In this document: one piece after another, positions 1-8,668 of the stretch
Layout of the letters: every line of letters begins with the position of its first letter
Position numbering within the stretch: position 1 is the first letter of the stretch
Assembly: GCF_047730075.1 (NCBI RefSeq)
Contig: NZ_CP159831.1
Span: 1,984,001-2,048,000 of the forward strand
DNA from: Njordibacter sp905182035
GTDB taxonomy: Bacteria; Pseudomonadota; Gammaproteobacteria; Pseudomonadales; Balneatricaceae
Length of the DNA: 64,000 nt
Direction of reading: 5' to 3'
Notes under the pieces: generated by a model
Seen by the model: only the letters and a program-made list of their open reading frames with translations
What the model was told of the DNA's origin: nothing
Databases searched by the model: none
Made by a program: the position numbers and the translations under genes

Positions 1-372
1 TACGTCGCCAGGCACTAGCAGCACCGGTAAGCGGTTAACGTAAGCTACTCCAGCAGCGGTCACCAAGTTAGTCGCACCTGGACCGATGGAGGTGGTTGCC
101 ACCATTACTTGCTGACGCTGACGGGCCTTAGCAAACGCGATAGCCGCCAGAGCCATAGATTGCTCGTTATGGCCACGGTAGGTAGGCAACTGATCTCGCA
201 CTTGATACAGTGCTTCGCCAATACCCGCCACGTTGCCATGACCAAATATAGCCCAAACACCAGCAAAAAAAGGCACTTCACTACCGTCATCAAGTTCAAC
301 ATGTTGATTGATCAAAAAACGAGTCAAGGCCTGGGCGGTGGTTAATCGAATTGTTTGCATAGTTGTAGACAT
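1..372 (-). CDS. iolD: IolD, trihydroxycyclohexane-dione hydrolase, N-terminal part (cut by window edge)
   Basis: The minus-strand frame is open from the ATG at 372 to the left edge and gives 124 residues of a thiamine-diphosphate enzyme. It begins MSTTMQTIRLTTAQAL and contains the family-typical stretch FFAGVWAIFGHGNVAGIGEAL, then QVMVATTSIGPGATNLVTAA. This is the N-terminal pyrimidine-binding domain of IolD, which opens the ring of 3D-trihydroxycyclohexane-1,2-dione in cytosolic myo-inositol breakdown. It lies 20 bases downstream of the IolC fusion gene on the same strand, so the two are probably co-transcribed. The remaining C-terminal part lies outside the window. An acetolactate-synthase paralogue is the only realistic alternative and is made unlikely by the context. 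Confidence 0.93.
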   Translation of the reverse strand, partial: MSTTMQTIRLTTAQALTRFLINQHVELDDGSEVPFFAGVWAIFGHGNVAGIGEALYQVRDQLPTYRGHNEQSMALAAIAFAKARQRQQVMVATTSIGPGATNLVTAAGVAYVNRLPVLLVPGDV

Positions 373-392
373 AGCAGGTTACTCTTCTTTAA

Positions 393-2300
393 TTACTTTT
401 GCGCTTGGGCATCATCCCAAGCAGCAATGATTAATCGGTACTTTTGTGCCATTAACGCTACGGCCTCGGCATCATTGAGGCTGCCTTGCAACCAGCCCTG
501 AGCGGCTTCATCAAACAGAGTGCGGCCAATCGCAAAACCTTTCACCCAGGGCTGTTTGGCGGCTGCATTAAATGCTTCACTAATGCATTCGATGGTGCTA
601 TTTAAACCTAAGACGATGACACCTTGGCAATAAATATCATTTTGATCAATAACCTGACCAACTGAATGCCAGTAGTCATCATTTAATGCTGGCTCAAGCT
701 TCCACCAATCAGGTTTAACGCCTAGGTCATAAAAGTGCTGCATGATGGGTGCAACTTGATCAAATGCTGGGCTATTACCATCACGCGCTGTAATGATTTC
801 CAACAACCATTGATGCCCAGTAAAACGACAAGCGCGATCTAGTTGCAGCATTAACTGCTCATGGTGCTTTCGCGTTGCGGCATCATCATCTAACCGATAG
901 GGGCATAATACCTTAACCGTTTGATTGAGAGGCCAATCATACAAGTGTTGCACAATGTCACCTTCGGCTTCCAGTTGCAGAGGAAACTCACCTGAAGCTT
1001 CTATTGGGCGGCCAACCCACGCCTTAGTGCTGGTGATTTGATGTAATGCAGCTCGGCCCATACGGTCATCCACCAACATACCAAAACCAGGATCCTGCCC
1101 AGCTTCTTGCTGTGCTGCCTGAACCGCAAGCCGTTTAAATTGGGCAATATAAGCAGGTGACTTACCGGCGGCCTTAGCCCAGTTGGTAAACTGATGTCGG
1201 TGATCGATAGCAAATGCCACCAAACGCTTGTGTTGCTTATTGCGGTTAGTAGTGCGGTGGATATGGTTGAGTACAGGATCAAAGCGGAGAGCATAATGCT
1301 CGCTGCCGTGCTCTAGAAAGTATTCCAATTCCTGCCATGAAGGCACGGCTGGGGCACACCCATGCCTCGATACTGCAAAGGCGCCACAAGCATTAGCATA
1401 GGCACAGCTAGTGGGCCAGTCTTCACCACCTAACCAACCACGCAACAAGCCTGACATGAAAGCATCACCGGCACCCAGCACATTAAATACTTCAACTTCA
1501 AAGCCTGCCCCTTCAGCCCCTGATTGCCAACCATTAATGTCGCCCTCAAATACTCTACAACCTAATGCACCGCGTTTACAGACTAAGGTCGCCATAGACA
1601 TAGTGCGCACAATAGCTAACGCTTCAAGACTATCCTCACAACCAGCAGCAATATGGAACTCTTCTTCAGTACCCACAATAAGATCAATATCAGGAAGAAA
1701 TGCTTGTAAATGTTGACTGACATTATTATCAGCTATAAACCGGCTTTCGCCATCACCATGGCCTGCTAAACCCCATAGATTAGGTCGATAATCAATATCC
1801 AGCACCACCTTGGTGCCATGTTTTTTAGCAATAGCAATAGCTTTACGACTCGCCGCAGCAACCGTTGGTGTACTCAAGTGAGTACCCGATAATAGCAAGG
1901 CGCGGCTCGATGCAATGAGGTCTTCATCGATATCGGCTTCACACAGGGCCATGTCAGCGCAGTCTTCACGATAAAAAATAAGGGGGAATTGTTCCTTGTC
2001 TTGAATACCTAAAACAACCAAAGCGGATAAACGTTCAGGGTCCGTCTTTACCCCTTGCACATCAACACCCTCAGCTTCCATGGTTTCACGGATGAAACGT
2101 CCAAGGTGTTCGTCACCTACCCTTGTGATCATGCCAGACTTAAGCCCTAAGCGAGCAGTACCTATAGCGGTGTTAGCTGGACTGCCTCCCACGTACTTGG
2201 CAAAGCTACCCATATCCTCTAAACGTCCACCTACTTGGTGACCATAAAGGTCAACGCTAGAGCGGCCAAAGCACACCAAATCCAAACTCTTATGTTTCAT
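393..2300 (-). CDS. iolC: IolC-DUF2090 fusion: 5-dehydro-2-deoxygluconokinase / aldolase
   Basis: A 635-residue cytosolic protein. Residues about 1-325 are a PfkB/ribokinase-type kinase with the N-terminal GGSPANTA motif and the catalytic GAGD motif (NVLGAGDAFMSG). Residues about 335-635 are a DUF2090 TIM-barrel domain. Fusions of this kind are annotated as making and cleaving 2-deoxy-5-keto-gluconate-6-phosphate, the last two ring-derived steps of inositol catabolism. I start it at the ATG at 2300 (MKHKSLDLVCFGR) because AGG lies about 8 bases upstream; the open frame continues 10 codons further with no ribosome site. It sits between iolD and the RpiR regulator, and a candidate operator lies just before it. 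Confidence 0.93.
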   Translation of the reverse strand: MKHKSLDLVCFGRSSVDLYGHQVGGRLEDMGSFAKYVGGSPANTAIGTARLGLKSGMITRVGDEHLGRFIRETMEAEGVDVQGVKTDPERLSALVVLGIQDKEQFPLIFYREDCADMALCEADIDEDLIASSRALLLSGTHLSTPTVAAASRKAIAIAKKHGTKVVLDIDYRPNLWGLAGHGDGESRFIADNNVSQHLQAFLPDIDLIVGTEEEFHIAAGCEDSLEALAIVRTMSMATLVCKRGALGCRVFEGDINGWQSGAEGAGFEVEVFNVLGAGDAFMSGLLRGWLGGEDWPTSCAYANACGAFAVSRHGCAPAVPSWQELEYFLEHGSEHYALRFDPVLNHIHRTTNRNKQHKRLVAFAIDHRHQFTNWAKAAGKSPAYIAQFKRLAVQAAQQEAGQDPGFGMLVDDRMGRAALHQITSTKAWVGRPIEASGEFPLQLEAEGDIVQHLYDWPLNQTVKVLCPYRLDDDAATRKHHEQLMLQLDRACRFTGHQWLLEIITARDGNSPAFDQVAPIMQHFYDLGVKPDWWKLEPALNDDYWHSVGQVIDQNDIYCQGVIVLGLNSTIECISEAFNAAAKQPWVKGFAIGRTLFDEAAQGWLQGSLNDAEAVALMAQKYRLIIAAWDDAQAQK

Positions 2301-2314
2301 ATGTAAGCCTAAAA

Positions 2315-2328
2315 GAAATATATATTCC
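2315..2328. promoter_or_regulatory. Candidate IolR operator before iolC
   Basis: On the minus strand the site reads GGAATATATATTTC, a near-palindrome (GGAAT...ATTTC). It matches the site at 3408-3421 at 13 of 14 bases. It lies between the iolR stop and the iolC start, so iolC-iolD may have its own regulated promoter. The link to the RpiR-type regulator is inferred from position and shared sequence. Confidence 0.55.
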
Positions 2329-2349
2329 AAATAGTGAGCGAAAAAAAGT

Positions 2350-3213
2350 TTAGGTATTTAACTTTTTATCCAACTCGGCACGCACTCTTCCTGTCTCTAC
2401 AGCCAAGCACAATGCTAAGCACATAGTCGCAGACAATCCCCTAAAACCACTCACTTCATCTTCCAGCACTTCTAAGTGAAAATCATCAGCCCGGGCAATT
2501 GGACTCAACGTTGAGTCTGTCAAAGCCACAACCTTGGCTTTGTTGAGCAAGCAAATATCGACCAACTCACGGGTATTGGCTGTATAGGGACTAAAGCTAA
2601 TGGCCAGCAGAACATCGTCCGTTTGTAACATCCGGGCTTTGTCTGCCATGCTGTGAGGCATGCCCGATAAAACCACCGATTGCACCCCAAGCTTTACCAA
2701 GGTGTAGTGCAGATAAGCCACCACTGGCTCTGCTCGACCTTGCCCTGCAATGTACACCATTCGCGCCTGCGCTAGCTGCTCACTGGCTTTAAGCAAGGCA
2801 CTTTCATCCACCTTCTGTTCCAAGCGTGTAATCGATTCAGCAGCTGCCTGGGTAAACTGGGATAAAACAGTTTGTTCCCGCCCTGCGGAGCGCTGCATGG
2901 AGTTAAGCCGTTCAGAATACGGCTGAGGCACGTGCCGCATGCTTTCCTGAAATACAGCTTGCATGTCAGAAAAACCTTGATAACCAATGGACTTGGCAAA
3001 CCGCACCATAGTGGATGGTGTTACGCTGACCTGATCACTGATTGATGCAATAGTATTGAGGGCAATGACATCAGGATTATGCATGGCAAAAACAGCAACA
3101 CTCTGTAATCGTTTGGGCAGGTCTTGGTAGTGATCCTGGAGCCAAGGCTTCAATTCACTAAATACGCGAGGCGGTTTTACTTGAATAATTTTTGTCATAG
3201 ATTCATCCAACAC
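2350..3213 (-). CDS. iolR: RpiR-family transcriptional regulator, IolR-like
   Basis: A 287-residue regulator with an N-terminal RpiR helix-turn-helix (residues about 15-95, including SVTPSTMVRFAKSIGYQGF) and a C-terminal SIS sugar-phosphate-binding domain (residues about 125-270, with VYIAGQGRAEPVV and LLAISFSPYTANTRE). RpiR proteins of this type control inositol genes in Proteobacteria and sense a phosphorylated intermediate. It lies upstream of iolC on the same strand and diverges from the transporter operon. AAGGTG lies about 7 bases before the start at 3213; the ATG at 3198 is an alternative. Whether it represses or activates cannot be read from the sequence. Confidence 0.88.
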   Translation of the reverse strand: MLDESMTKIIQVKPPRVFSELKPWLQDHYQDLPKRLQSVAVFAMHNPDVIALNTIASISDQVSVTPSTMVRFAKSIGYQGFSDMQAVFQESMRHVPQPYSERLNSMQRSAGREQTVLSQFTQAAAESITRLEQKVDESALLKASEQLAQARMVYIAGQGRAEPVVAYLHYTLVKLGVQSVVLSGMPHSMADKARMLQTDDVLLAISFSPYTANTRELVDICLLNKAKVVALTDSTLSPIARADDFHLEVLEDEVSGFRGLSATMCLALCLAVETGRVRAELDKKLNT

Positions 3214-3647
3214 CTTAGCTTTATGTTTCGTATAGCCAACGTGGGCACGTAATATTTAGTAAAAAATTGTAGCTATCATAATTAGATTTAACGGCAAAAA
3301 TCCAAACCTATCAACACCCTAGCAATCACTATCAAAAGCTAAGTTAAAACTAATTACAACAGACTAATCAATAATTGGCTTGATTATACGTAAATCAATT
3401 TACATATGGAATATTTATTTCAAAAATAAACATGTTGAAATTAATTTTTGAAAATGGTACAAATTGATCCGTCTCAAATATGTTTGTGTGGATTGCCTTT
3501 TAACAATCTATCTATGTATTTGTTGGAACAGGATTTAACCTGAGGCGTTAGCCTTAAGTTATTGAAGTAGTAATGTTGAGCAACCGCGGAATACTCCGCA
3601 CAACAAAAACTAAAAATTAGCTTAGCTAAATTTTTAGGAGGAAAATA
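3214..3647. promoter_or_regulatory. Divergent control region between iolR and the inositol transporter operon
   Basis: This 434-base AT-rich stretch has no credible gene. It separates divergent iolR and the binding-protein gene and must carry both promoters. It holds the candidate operator at 3408-3421 and a further A/T-rich near-palindrome, GAAATTAATTTT, near 3436. It ends in a very strong ribosome site, TTAGGAGG, about 8 bases before the ATG at 3648, which fits high expression of a periplasmic binding protein. The leader before that ATG is long if transcription starts near the operator. Confidence 0.6.
3408..3421. promoter_or_regulatory. Candidate IolR operator before the transporter operon
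   Basis: GGAATATTTATTTC, almost identical to the minus-strand reading of 2315-2328. Finding the same 14-mer in exactly the two intergenic regions expected for an inositol regulon supports an operator for the adjacent RpiR regulator. Confidence 0.55.
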
Positions 3648-4580
3648 ATGAAAAAACTTAATTTGTTTGCAGCCACAGCTTTATCTGTGGTTATGGCTAC
3701 CGGCGCAAATGCTGCAACCATTGGATATTTGAGCTCTAACTTTGACGACAACTTTCTAACATTGATGCGTGAAGCTGCCAAAGTTCACACTGAGGAAAGG
3801 GGTCATACTTTCCAAATAGAAGATGCCCGTGAAGATGTTGGTACCCAGTTAAGCCAAGTGCAGAACTTCATCGCTTCTGGTGTTGATGCGCTAGTAGTTA
3901 CTGCAGTAAGTGCTGCAGCAACCCCACAGATGACTAAAATGGCTAACGCAGCTGGCATTCCTATCGTTTACGTTAACCGTATGCCTTCTGATTCAGCTAG
4001 CTTAGGCGGTACCAGTACCTTTGTTGGTTCTAATGAAACTTGGTCTGGCACCTTGGCAGCCTTTGAATTATGCAACCTAGCTGGAGGCACTGGAACTGCA
4101 GTAATGCTTCAGGGTATCTTGTCTAATGAAGCCGCTGTAACTCGTTCTAAAGACTTCGAAGAAGTGTTGGCACTGTCTATGTGTAATGGCATCGAACTAA
4201 AAGCTGTTGAGGTAGGTAGCTGGCAGCGTGCTAAGGGCAACGACATCGTATCTAACTGGTTAAGTTCTGGTATGAAGATCGATATTGTATTTGCTAACAA
4301 CGATGAAATGGGTCTAGGTGCAGTTCAAGCCTTCAAAAATGCTGGTATCAGCATGGATGATGTACTCATTGGTAGTGTAGACGCAACTGCTGACGCCCTA
4401 GCATCAATGAAAGCAGGCGACTTGGATGTAACAGTATTCCAGAACGCTGCAGGTCAAGCAACTGGCGGTATCGACGCTGCAATTGCTGCGATTAACGGTG
4501 AGTCTCTACCAAACTCGGTTACTATTCCTTTTGAATTGGTAACTCCTGCTAACATGGCAGAATACATGGGCGCTAACTAA
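3648..4580 (+). CDS. Periplasmic sugar-binding protein of inositol-type ABC transporter
   Basis: A 310-residue type I periplasmic binding protein (Peripla_BP_4 type, like ribose- and inositol-binding proteins). Residues 1-22 are a signal peptide (MKKLNLFAATALSVVMATGANA). The mature part shows the usual two-lobe pattern: TIGYLSSNFDDNFLTLMREA, GVDALVVTAVS, IPIVYVNRMPS, and DIVFANNDEMGLGAVQAFK followed by VLIGSVDATADAL. It is the first gene of the plus-strand operon and has the best ribosome site in the region. The surrounding iol genes make myo-inositol the likeliest ligand, as for IbpA of Caulobacter, but ribose or another polyol is possible. Confidence 0.85.
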   Translation: MKKLNLFAATALSVVMATGANAATIGYLSSNFDDNFLTLMREAAKVHTEERGHTFQIEDAREDVGTQLSQVQNFIASGVDALVVTAVSAAATPQMTKMANAAGIPIVYVNRMPSDSASLGGTSTFVGSNETWSGTLAAFELCNLAGGTGTAVMLQGILSNEAAVTRSKDFEEVLALSMCNGIELKAVEVGSWQRAKGNDIVSNWLSSGMKIDIVFANNDEMGLGAVQAFKNAGISMDDVLIGSVDATADALASMKAGDLDVTVFQNAAGQATGGIDAAIAAINGESLPNSVTIPFELVTPANMAEYMGAN

Positions 4581-4604
4581 AACTTAATGCCTTAGTAATC
4601 AAAA

Positions 4605-4634
4605 AAACCTCTGGATATACTCCGGAGGTTTTTA
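4605..4634 (+). terminator. Terminator/attenuator hairpin after the binding-protein gene
   Basis: AAACCTCTGGA and TCCGGAGGTTT form an 11-bp stem with one T-G wobble around a 5-base loop, followed by TTTT. It lies 25 bases after the binding-protein stop and before the ATPase gene. This is the usual way to make more binding protein than membrane subunits: partial termination plus protection of the 3' end. Confidence 0.8.
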
Positions 4635-4678
4635 GTTATACATTTAATTTTTAGCTTTCAGTGCCTTTAGAGAATTCT

Positions 4679-5461
4679 ATGAACAACCAAGACGACATCA
4701 TTCTACGCACAGAAAACCTCACCAAACGTTATGGCGGCGTACATGCGCTAGAAGAGGCCAATTTTACTCTAAAAAAAGGTGAGCACGTAGCTATTGTAGG
4801 AGACAACGGTGCAGGAAAGTCTACCTTTGTGCGCCAAATTACTGGTGTAGAACAGCCAACTTCAGGTGACATATTTTTTGAAGGCAAACGGGTAGAGTTT
4901 AACTCTCCATTAGAAGCACGAGAAGCAGGCATAGAGTCTGTATTTCAAGACTTAGCCTTATGTAATGATCTAGATGTGCCTTCAAATCTATTCTTAGGCC
5001 GTGAAGAGTTACTCTTCAAATTTGGGCCATTTAGCATCCTCGATGAAAAGAAAATGATGGAAAAAGCCAAGGAAGTATTGGAAAGAACTGCCATCAAAAT
5101 TCCAAATTTAAGTAACCACGTGGGCGACATGTCCGGTGGTCAGCGCCAGTGCGTAGCTATTAGCCGCTCCGCTAGTTTCGCCTCCAAACTAATCATTATG
5201 GATGAACCAACTGCAGCACTTGGTGTGCAGGAAACCACTCAGGTGGAAAATATTATTCGTGGCTTAAAAGAGCAAGGGGTACCCCTTATTCTAATCAGTC
5301 ATAACCTACGCCAAGTATTTAATTTAGTTGACAAAATCTGGGTATTTCGACGTGGACGTATCGTGGGCGAGGTAATCGCCTCTGAAACGGACGGCAATGA
5401 GATTGTTTCCATGATCACGGGCATGCAGGGCGGTGTTCACGAAAAAGCCAGCTACATTTAG
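4679..5461 (+). CDS. ABC transporter ATPase, inositol/sugar type (single domain)
   Basis: A 260-residue cytosolic ATPase with Walker A GDNGAGKST (around residue 45), signature MSGGQRQ and Walker B KLIIMDEPTAALG. Sugar importers of the RbsA family normally have two fused ATPase domains (about 500 residues). This one has a single domain, like FrcA-type members, and would work as a homodimer. I start it at the ATG at 4679 (MNNQDDIIL); a GTG at 4661 is in frame but has no ribosome site. Its stop overlaps the ribosome site of the next gene (TTTAGGAGG), so the two are translationally coupled. Confidence 0.9.
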   Translation: MNNQDDIILRTENLTKRYGGVHALEEANFTLKKGEHVAIVGDNGAGKSTFVRQITGVEQPTSGDIFFEGKRVEFNSPLEAREAGIESVFQDLALCNDLDVPSNLFLGREELLFKFGPFSILDEKKMMEKAKEVLERTAIKIPNLSNHVGDMSGGQRQCVAISRSASFASKLIIMDEPTAALGVQETTQVENIIRGLKEQGVPLILISHNLRQVFNLVDKIWVFRRGRIVGEVIASETDGNEIVSMITGMQGGVHEKASYI

Positions 5462-5470
5462 GAGGTCATC

Positions 5471-6457
5471 ATGTTTAAGCGAGAAAACCTCCCCGCTGAG
5501 GCCAGCATTTTTGCTGTGTTTGTTGGTATCGCCATATTATTTGAAGTGCTTGGTTGGGTATTCGTGGGTAAAAGTTTTTTAGGCAATGTACAACGCTTAG
5601 AAATTATTATCTTGCAGGTGTCTATCTTCGGCATTATTGCTGTAGGTGTAACACAAGTCATCATCACCTCTGGAATAGATCTATCAGGTGGCGCAGTATT
5701 GGCATTGTCAGCCATGGTTGCTGCAAGTTTTGCTCAATCAGTCGATGCCTTCGCCCCAATATTTCCGCAATTTTTGGGTTTACCTATTATTATTCCTATT
5801 GCCATCGGCTTAGCCGTAGGTGCCGCTTGTGGCTGGATTAACGGGGCAATTACCGCTTATACGGGCATTCCTCCCTTTATTGCTACCTTAGGCATGCTTG
5901 TTACCGCACGGGCCGTTGCCGTGATTTATACCGAAGGTCAACCTGTCTATTCTTTATCCGAATCTTTTACCGTCATTGGTTCTGGAGCTTGGCCCGTATT
6001 GGTATTTTTTGTTGTGGCAATGATATTCCACCTCATACTGAAGCATACAGTATATGGCAAACACACCTATGCAATTGGCTCTAACGAAAAGGCGGCAAGA
6101 GTCGCTGGCATCAATGTTCGACGTCACAAAATCATGGTCTATACCATCGCTGGATCTTTGTCAGGTTTAGCAGGCGTGGTGATGTGCGCTCGCGCCACCA
6201 TCGCTCAATCTGGTATGGGAACCATGTATGAATTAGATGCCATATCAGCCGTAGTTATCGGTGGCACCTCCTTATTTGGTGGCCGTGGGCGCATCTCTGG
6301 CACCGTTATTGGGGTTTGTATTTTGGGTGTTATTACTTCTGGATTTACCTTCTTGCGCATCGATTTCTACTATCAAGAAATTGTTAAAGGCATGATTATT
6401 GTCGGTGCCGTAATGCTTGATCAACGCCGTCAAGCAAAACAACGCTCTCGCGCATAA
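5471..6457 (+). CDS. ABC sugar permease 1 (RbsC/BPD_transp_2 family)
   Basis: A 328-residue inner-membrane protein of the RbsC/XylH permease family, with about 8-10 hydrophobic segments. Family-typical stretches are VTQVIITSGIDLSGGAVLAL, IPPFIATLGMLVTARA, AIGSNEKAARVAGINV and AVVIGGTSLFGGRGRISGT. It has an ideal ribosome site (AGGAGG, 6 bases spacing) that overlaps the ATPase stop. The next gene is a close paralogue, so the permease is probably a heterodimer of the two. Confidence 0.9.
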   Translation: MFKRENLPAEASIFAVFVGIAILFEVLGWVFVGKSFLGNVQRLEIIILQVSIFGIIAVGVTQVIITSGIDLSGGAVLALSAMVAASFAQSVDAFAPIFPQFLGLPIIIPIAIGLAVGAACGWINGAITAYTGIPPFIATLGMLVTARAVAVIYTEGQPVYSLSESFTVIGSGAWPVLVFFVVAMIFHLILKHTVYGKHTYAIGSNEKAARVAGINVRRHKIMVYTIAGSLSGLAGVVMCARATIAQSGMGTMYELDAISAVVIGGTSLFGGRGRISGTVIGVCILGVITSGFTFLRIDFYYQEIVKGMIIVGAVMLDQRRQAKQRSRA

Positions 6458-6470
6458 CAAGGATATTATC

Positions 6471-7493
6471 ATGACTTCAACTTCATCCACGGGCGGCTAT
6501 AAAACTGAGAAAAGCTGGAAAGACTGGCTCCCCAAGGACATCAGCATTCTAATGGTGTTGCTAGGCACCGCTCTTATTTTTGAAATTCTGGGTTGGTTTA
6601 TTGCTGGGCAAAGTTTTATTTTTAACACCCAGCGTCTCACCATTATCATTTTGCAGATGTCTATTATTGGCATTATTGCCATAGGTGTTACCCAAATCAT
6701 CATTATGGCAGGCATTGACCTGTCTAGCGGTTCGATGTTGGCTTTTACTGGCATGGTAGCCGCAAGTTTGGCACAAACCTCTGACTTTACTCGTGCGGTC
6801 TACCCTGCCCTAACCGACATGCCCGTATTAGTACCTATTTTTGCTGGCATTTTGATGGGCTTTGTTTTGGGAGGAGTGAATGGTGGTTTGATTGCTTATT
6901 CAGGCATCCCACCGTTTATCGCCACCCTTGGTATGTTAGTAGCCGCGCGTGGTTTGGCACGCTGGTACACCAGTGGCTCTCAGGTGAGCTTCTTTATCGA
7001 CGACTATGCTATTTTGGGTAGTGGCATTATCCCAGTTGTCATATTTTTAACTACCGCTATGGCGTTCCATTTTCTGTTGCGCTACACCCGCTACGGCCGC
7101 TACACCTATGCCATTGGTTCTAACGAACAAGCCGCGCGTGTGGCTGGCATCAATATAAGAGCCCATAAGCTATTGGTATATACCTTAGCTGGGGGCCTCT
7201 ATGGATTGGCCGCAGTAGTGGAAACATCACGTACCCTTACAGCTCAATCGGGTGCAGGCATGTTGTACGAACTGGATGCCATTGCCGCTGTAGTCATTGG
7301 TGGCACGTCCCTAATGGGTGGTAAAGGTCGCATCACTGGCACCATTATTGGTGTGTGTATTTTAGGTGTTATCACTTCTGGCTTTACCTTTTTGGGTATT
7401 GGCTCCTTCTACACCAATATTGTTAAAGGCATCATCATTGTTGCCGCAGTCGTTGCCGACCAGTACCGTAATAACAACAACGGTAACCGGTAA
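6471..7493 (+). CDS. ABC sugar permease 2 (RbsC/BPD_transp_2 family)
   Basis: A 340-residue inner-membrane permease, clearly paralogous to the preceding gene (shared ITRSGIDLS-type, PPFIATLGMLVAARG, AIGSNEQAARVAGINI and VIGGTSLMGGKGRITGT segments). It has an extra charged N-terminal stretch before the first membrane segment. I start it at the ATG at 6471, which has AAGGAT upstream; the open frame runs back to 6417 inside the previous gene. Tandem duplication followed by divergence is the simplest origin. Confidence 0.9.
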   Translation: MTSTSSTGGYKTEKSWKDWLPKDISILMVLLGTALIFEILGWFIAGQSFIFNTQRLTIIILQMSIIGIIAIGVTQIIIMAGIDLSSGSMLAFTGMVAASLAQTSDFTRAVYPALTDMPVLVPIFAGILMGFVLGGVNGGLIAYSGIPPFIATLGMLVAARGLARWYTSGSQVSFFIDDYAILGSGIIPVVIFLTTAMAFHFLLRYTRYGRYTYAIGSNEQAARVAGINIRAHKLLVYTLAGGLYGLAAVVETSRTLTAQSGAGMLYELDAIAAVVIGGTSLMGGKGRITGTIIGVCILGVITSGFTFLGIGSFYTNIVKGIIIVAAVVADQYRNNNNGNR

Positions 7494-7542
7494 TGCTAAA
7501 TATATTTATTACATCGTCCACTAGGGCTTTAGAGATAGAGAC

Positions 7543-8667
7543 ATGAAAGAAATAGGTATAGGTGTTATTGGCACCGCTTTTATGGGCAAGGCCCATTCCA
7601 TTGCATATGCCTCGGCAGGTACTGCTTTTGGCGGTAATTTACGCCCTCGGTTAGAAATGGTGTGTGACCAAGACCCACAGATTGCTGAGGCCAAGCGCGC
7701 TGAGATGGGCTTTGCCCGCTGCACTACCAACTACATGGATGTGGTCAATGACCCCAAGGTTGATTTAATTTCTATTTGTGTACCTAACTCTGTGCACAAA
7801 GAAATTGCTATCGCCGCCCTAGCAGCGGGCAAACATGTGTGGTGTGAAAAGCCTATGTCCACCAACTTGGCCGACTCCCAAGCCATGGTGGATGCCGCTG
7901 AAGCCAGTGAGCAAAAAACCATTGTTGGTTATAACTACATTCAAAACCCTCTAGTGCATGCTGCTCGTGAGATGATTAACGAAGGCGTTATTGGTGAAGT
8001 CACAGGCTTCTTTGGAGTCTACGATGTAGACAATGAAGCTGATCCAGACCGGCCGTACAGTTGGCGTATGAACCGTGAGCTATCTGGTACTGGTGCCAAT
8101 GCTGACGTGATGTGTCATCTAGTGAGCGTAGCCCACTTTATGACTGGCAGCGATATTAGTAGCGTAGTGGGTGAATATGACATTGTTTATGCCGACCGCT
8201 ACGACCCCAAGACCAATACCCGCAAGACTGTGGACAACGATGATGTGTGTATGGCCATTGCCCGTTTTAACAGTGGCATTAAAGGCACTCTGCGCGTAAG
8301 TCGTGTGGCTTGGGGCCGCAAGTGTGGTTTGAGTTGGGAAGTGCATGGGTCTCAAGGCATGATTCGCTTTGATCAAGAACGTCTTAACGAACTACAACTC
8401 TATACTCGGTCTGACGACCCGCGCCAGCAAGGTTTCCGTACTATTCTATCGGGCCCTTATCACAAGCCCTATGATGCGTTCTTGCCGAACGCTGGCCATA
8501 CCCTAGGTTATATAGATGTCAAAGCGTGTGAGCTAAACCAACTCCTTACCACCATTGACCAAGGCGGCCAAACTTGGCCGTGTTTTGCTGATGGTTTAAA
8601 AATTGAAAAGGTTATGGATGCCATAGATCGCTCGGCTATGAGTGGCCAATGGATGGACGTGAAATAG
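7543..8667 (+). CDS. Gfo/Idh/MocA-family dehydrogenase, IolG-like
   Basis: A 374-residue NAD(P)-dependent oxidoreductase. The N-terminal Rossmann fold starts IGVIGTAFMGKAHSIAYASA; the catalytic EKP motif is in HVWCEKPMSTNLADSQ near residue 105. The C-terminal alpha/beta domain holds the substrate site (SGTGANADVMCHLVSVAHFM). In this operon it probably oxidises myo-inositol, or a stereoisomer or dehydro-derivative, to the inosose that starts catabolism. It is longer than typical IolG (about 330-340) and resembles the group of inositol-locus dehydrogenases with an extended C-terminus, so scyllo- or chiro-inositol is possible. Confidence 0.82.
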   Translation: MKEIGIGVIGTAFMGKAHSIAYASAGTAFGGNLRPRLEMVCDQDPQIAEAKRAEMGFARCTTNYMDVVNDPKVDLISICVPNSVHKEIAIAALAAGKHVWCEKPMSTNLADSQAMVDAAEASEQKTIVGYNYIQNPLVHAAREMINEGVIGEVTGFFGVYDVDNEADPDRPYSWRMNRELSGTGANADVMCHLVSVAHFMTGSDISSVVGEYDIVYADRYDPKTNTRKTVDNDDVCMAIARFNSGIKGTLRVSRVAWGRKCGLSWEVHGSQGMIRFDQERLNELQLYTRSDDPRQQGFRTILSGPYHKPYDAFLPNAGHTLGYIDVKACELNQLLTTIDQGGQTWPCFADGLKIEKVMDAIDRSAMSGQWMDVK

Positions 8668-8668
8668 C

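Noticed and set aside
1001..1716. Open frames inside iolC on both strands
   Set aside because: They lack ribosome sites and family resemblance and follow the codon pattern of the IolC fusion; they are shadows.
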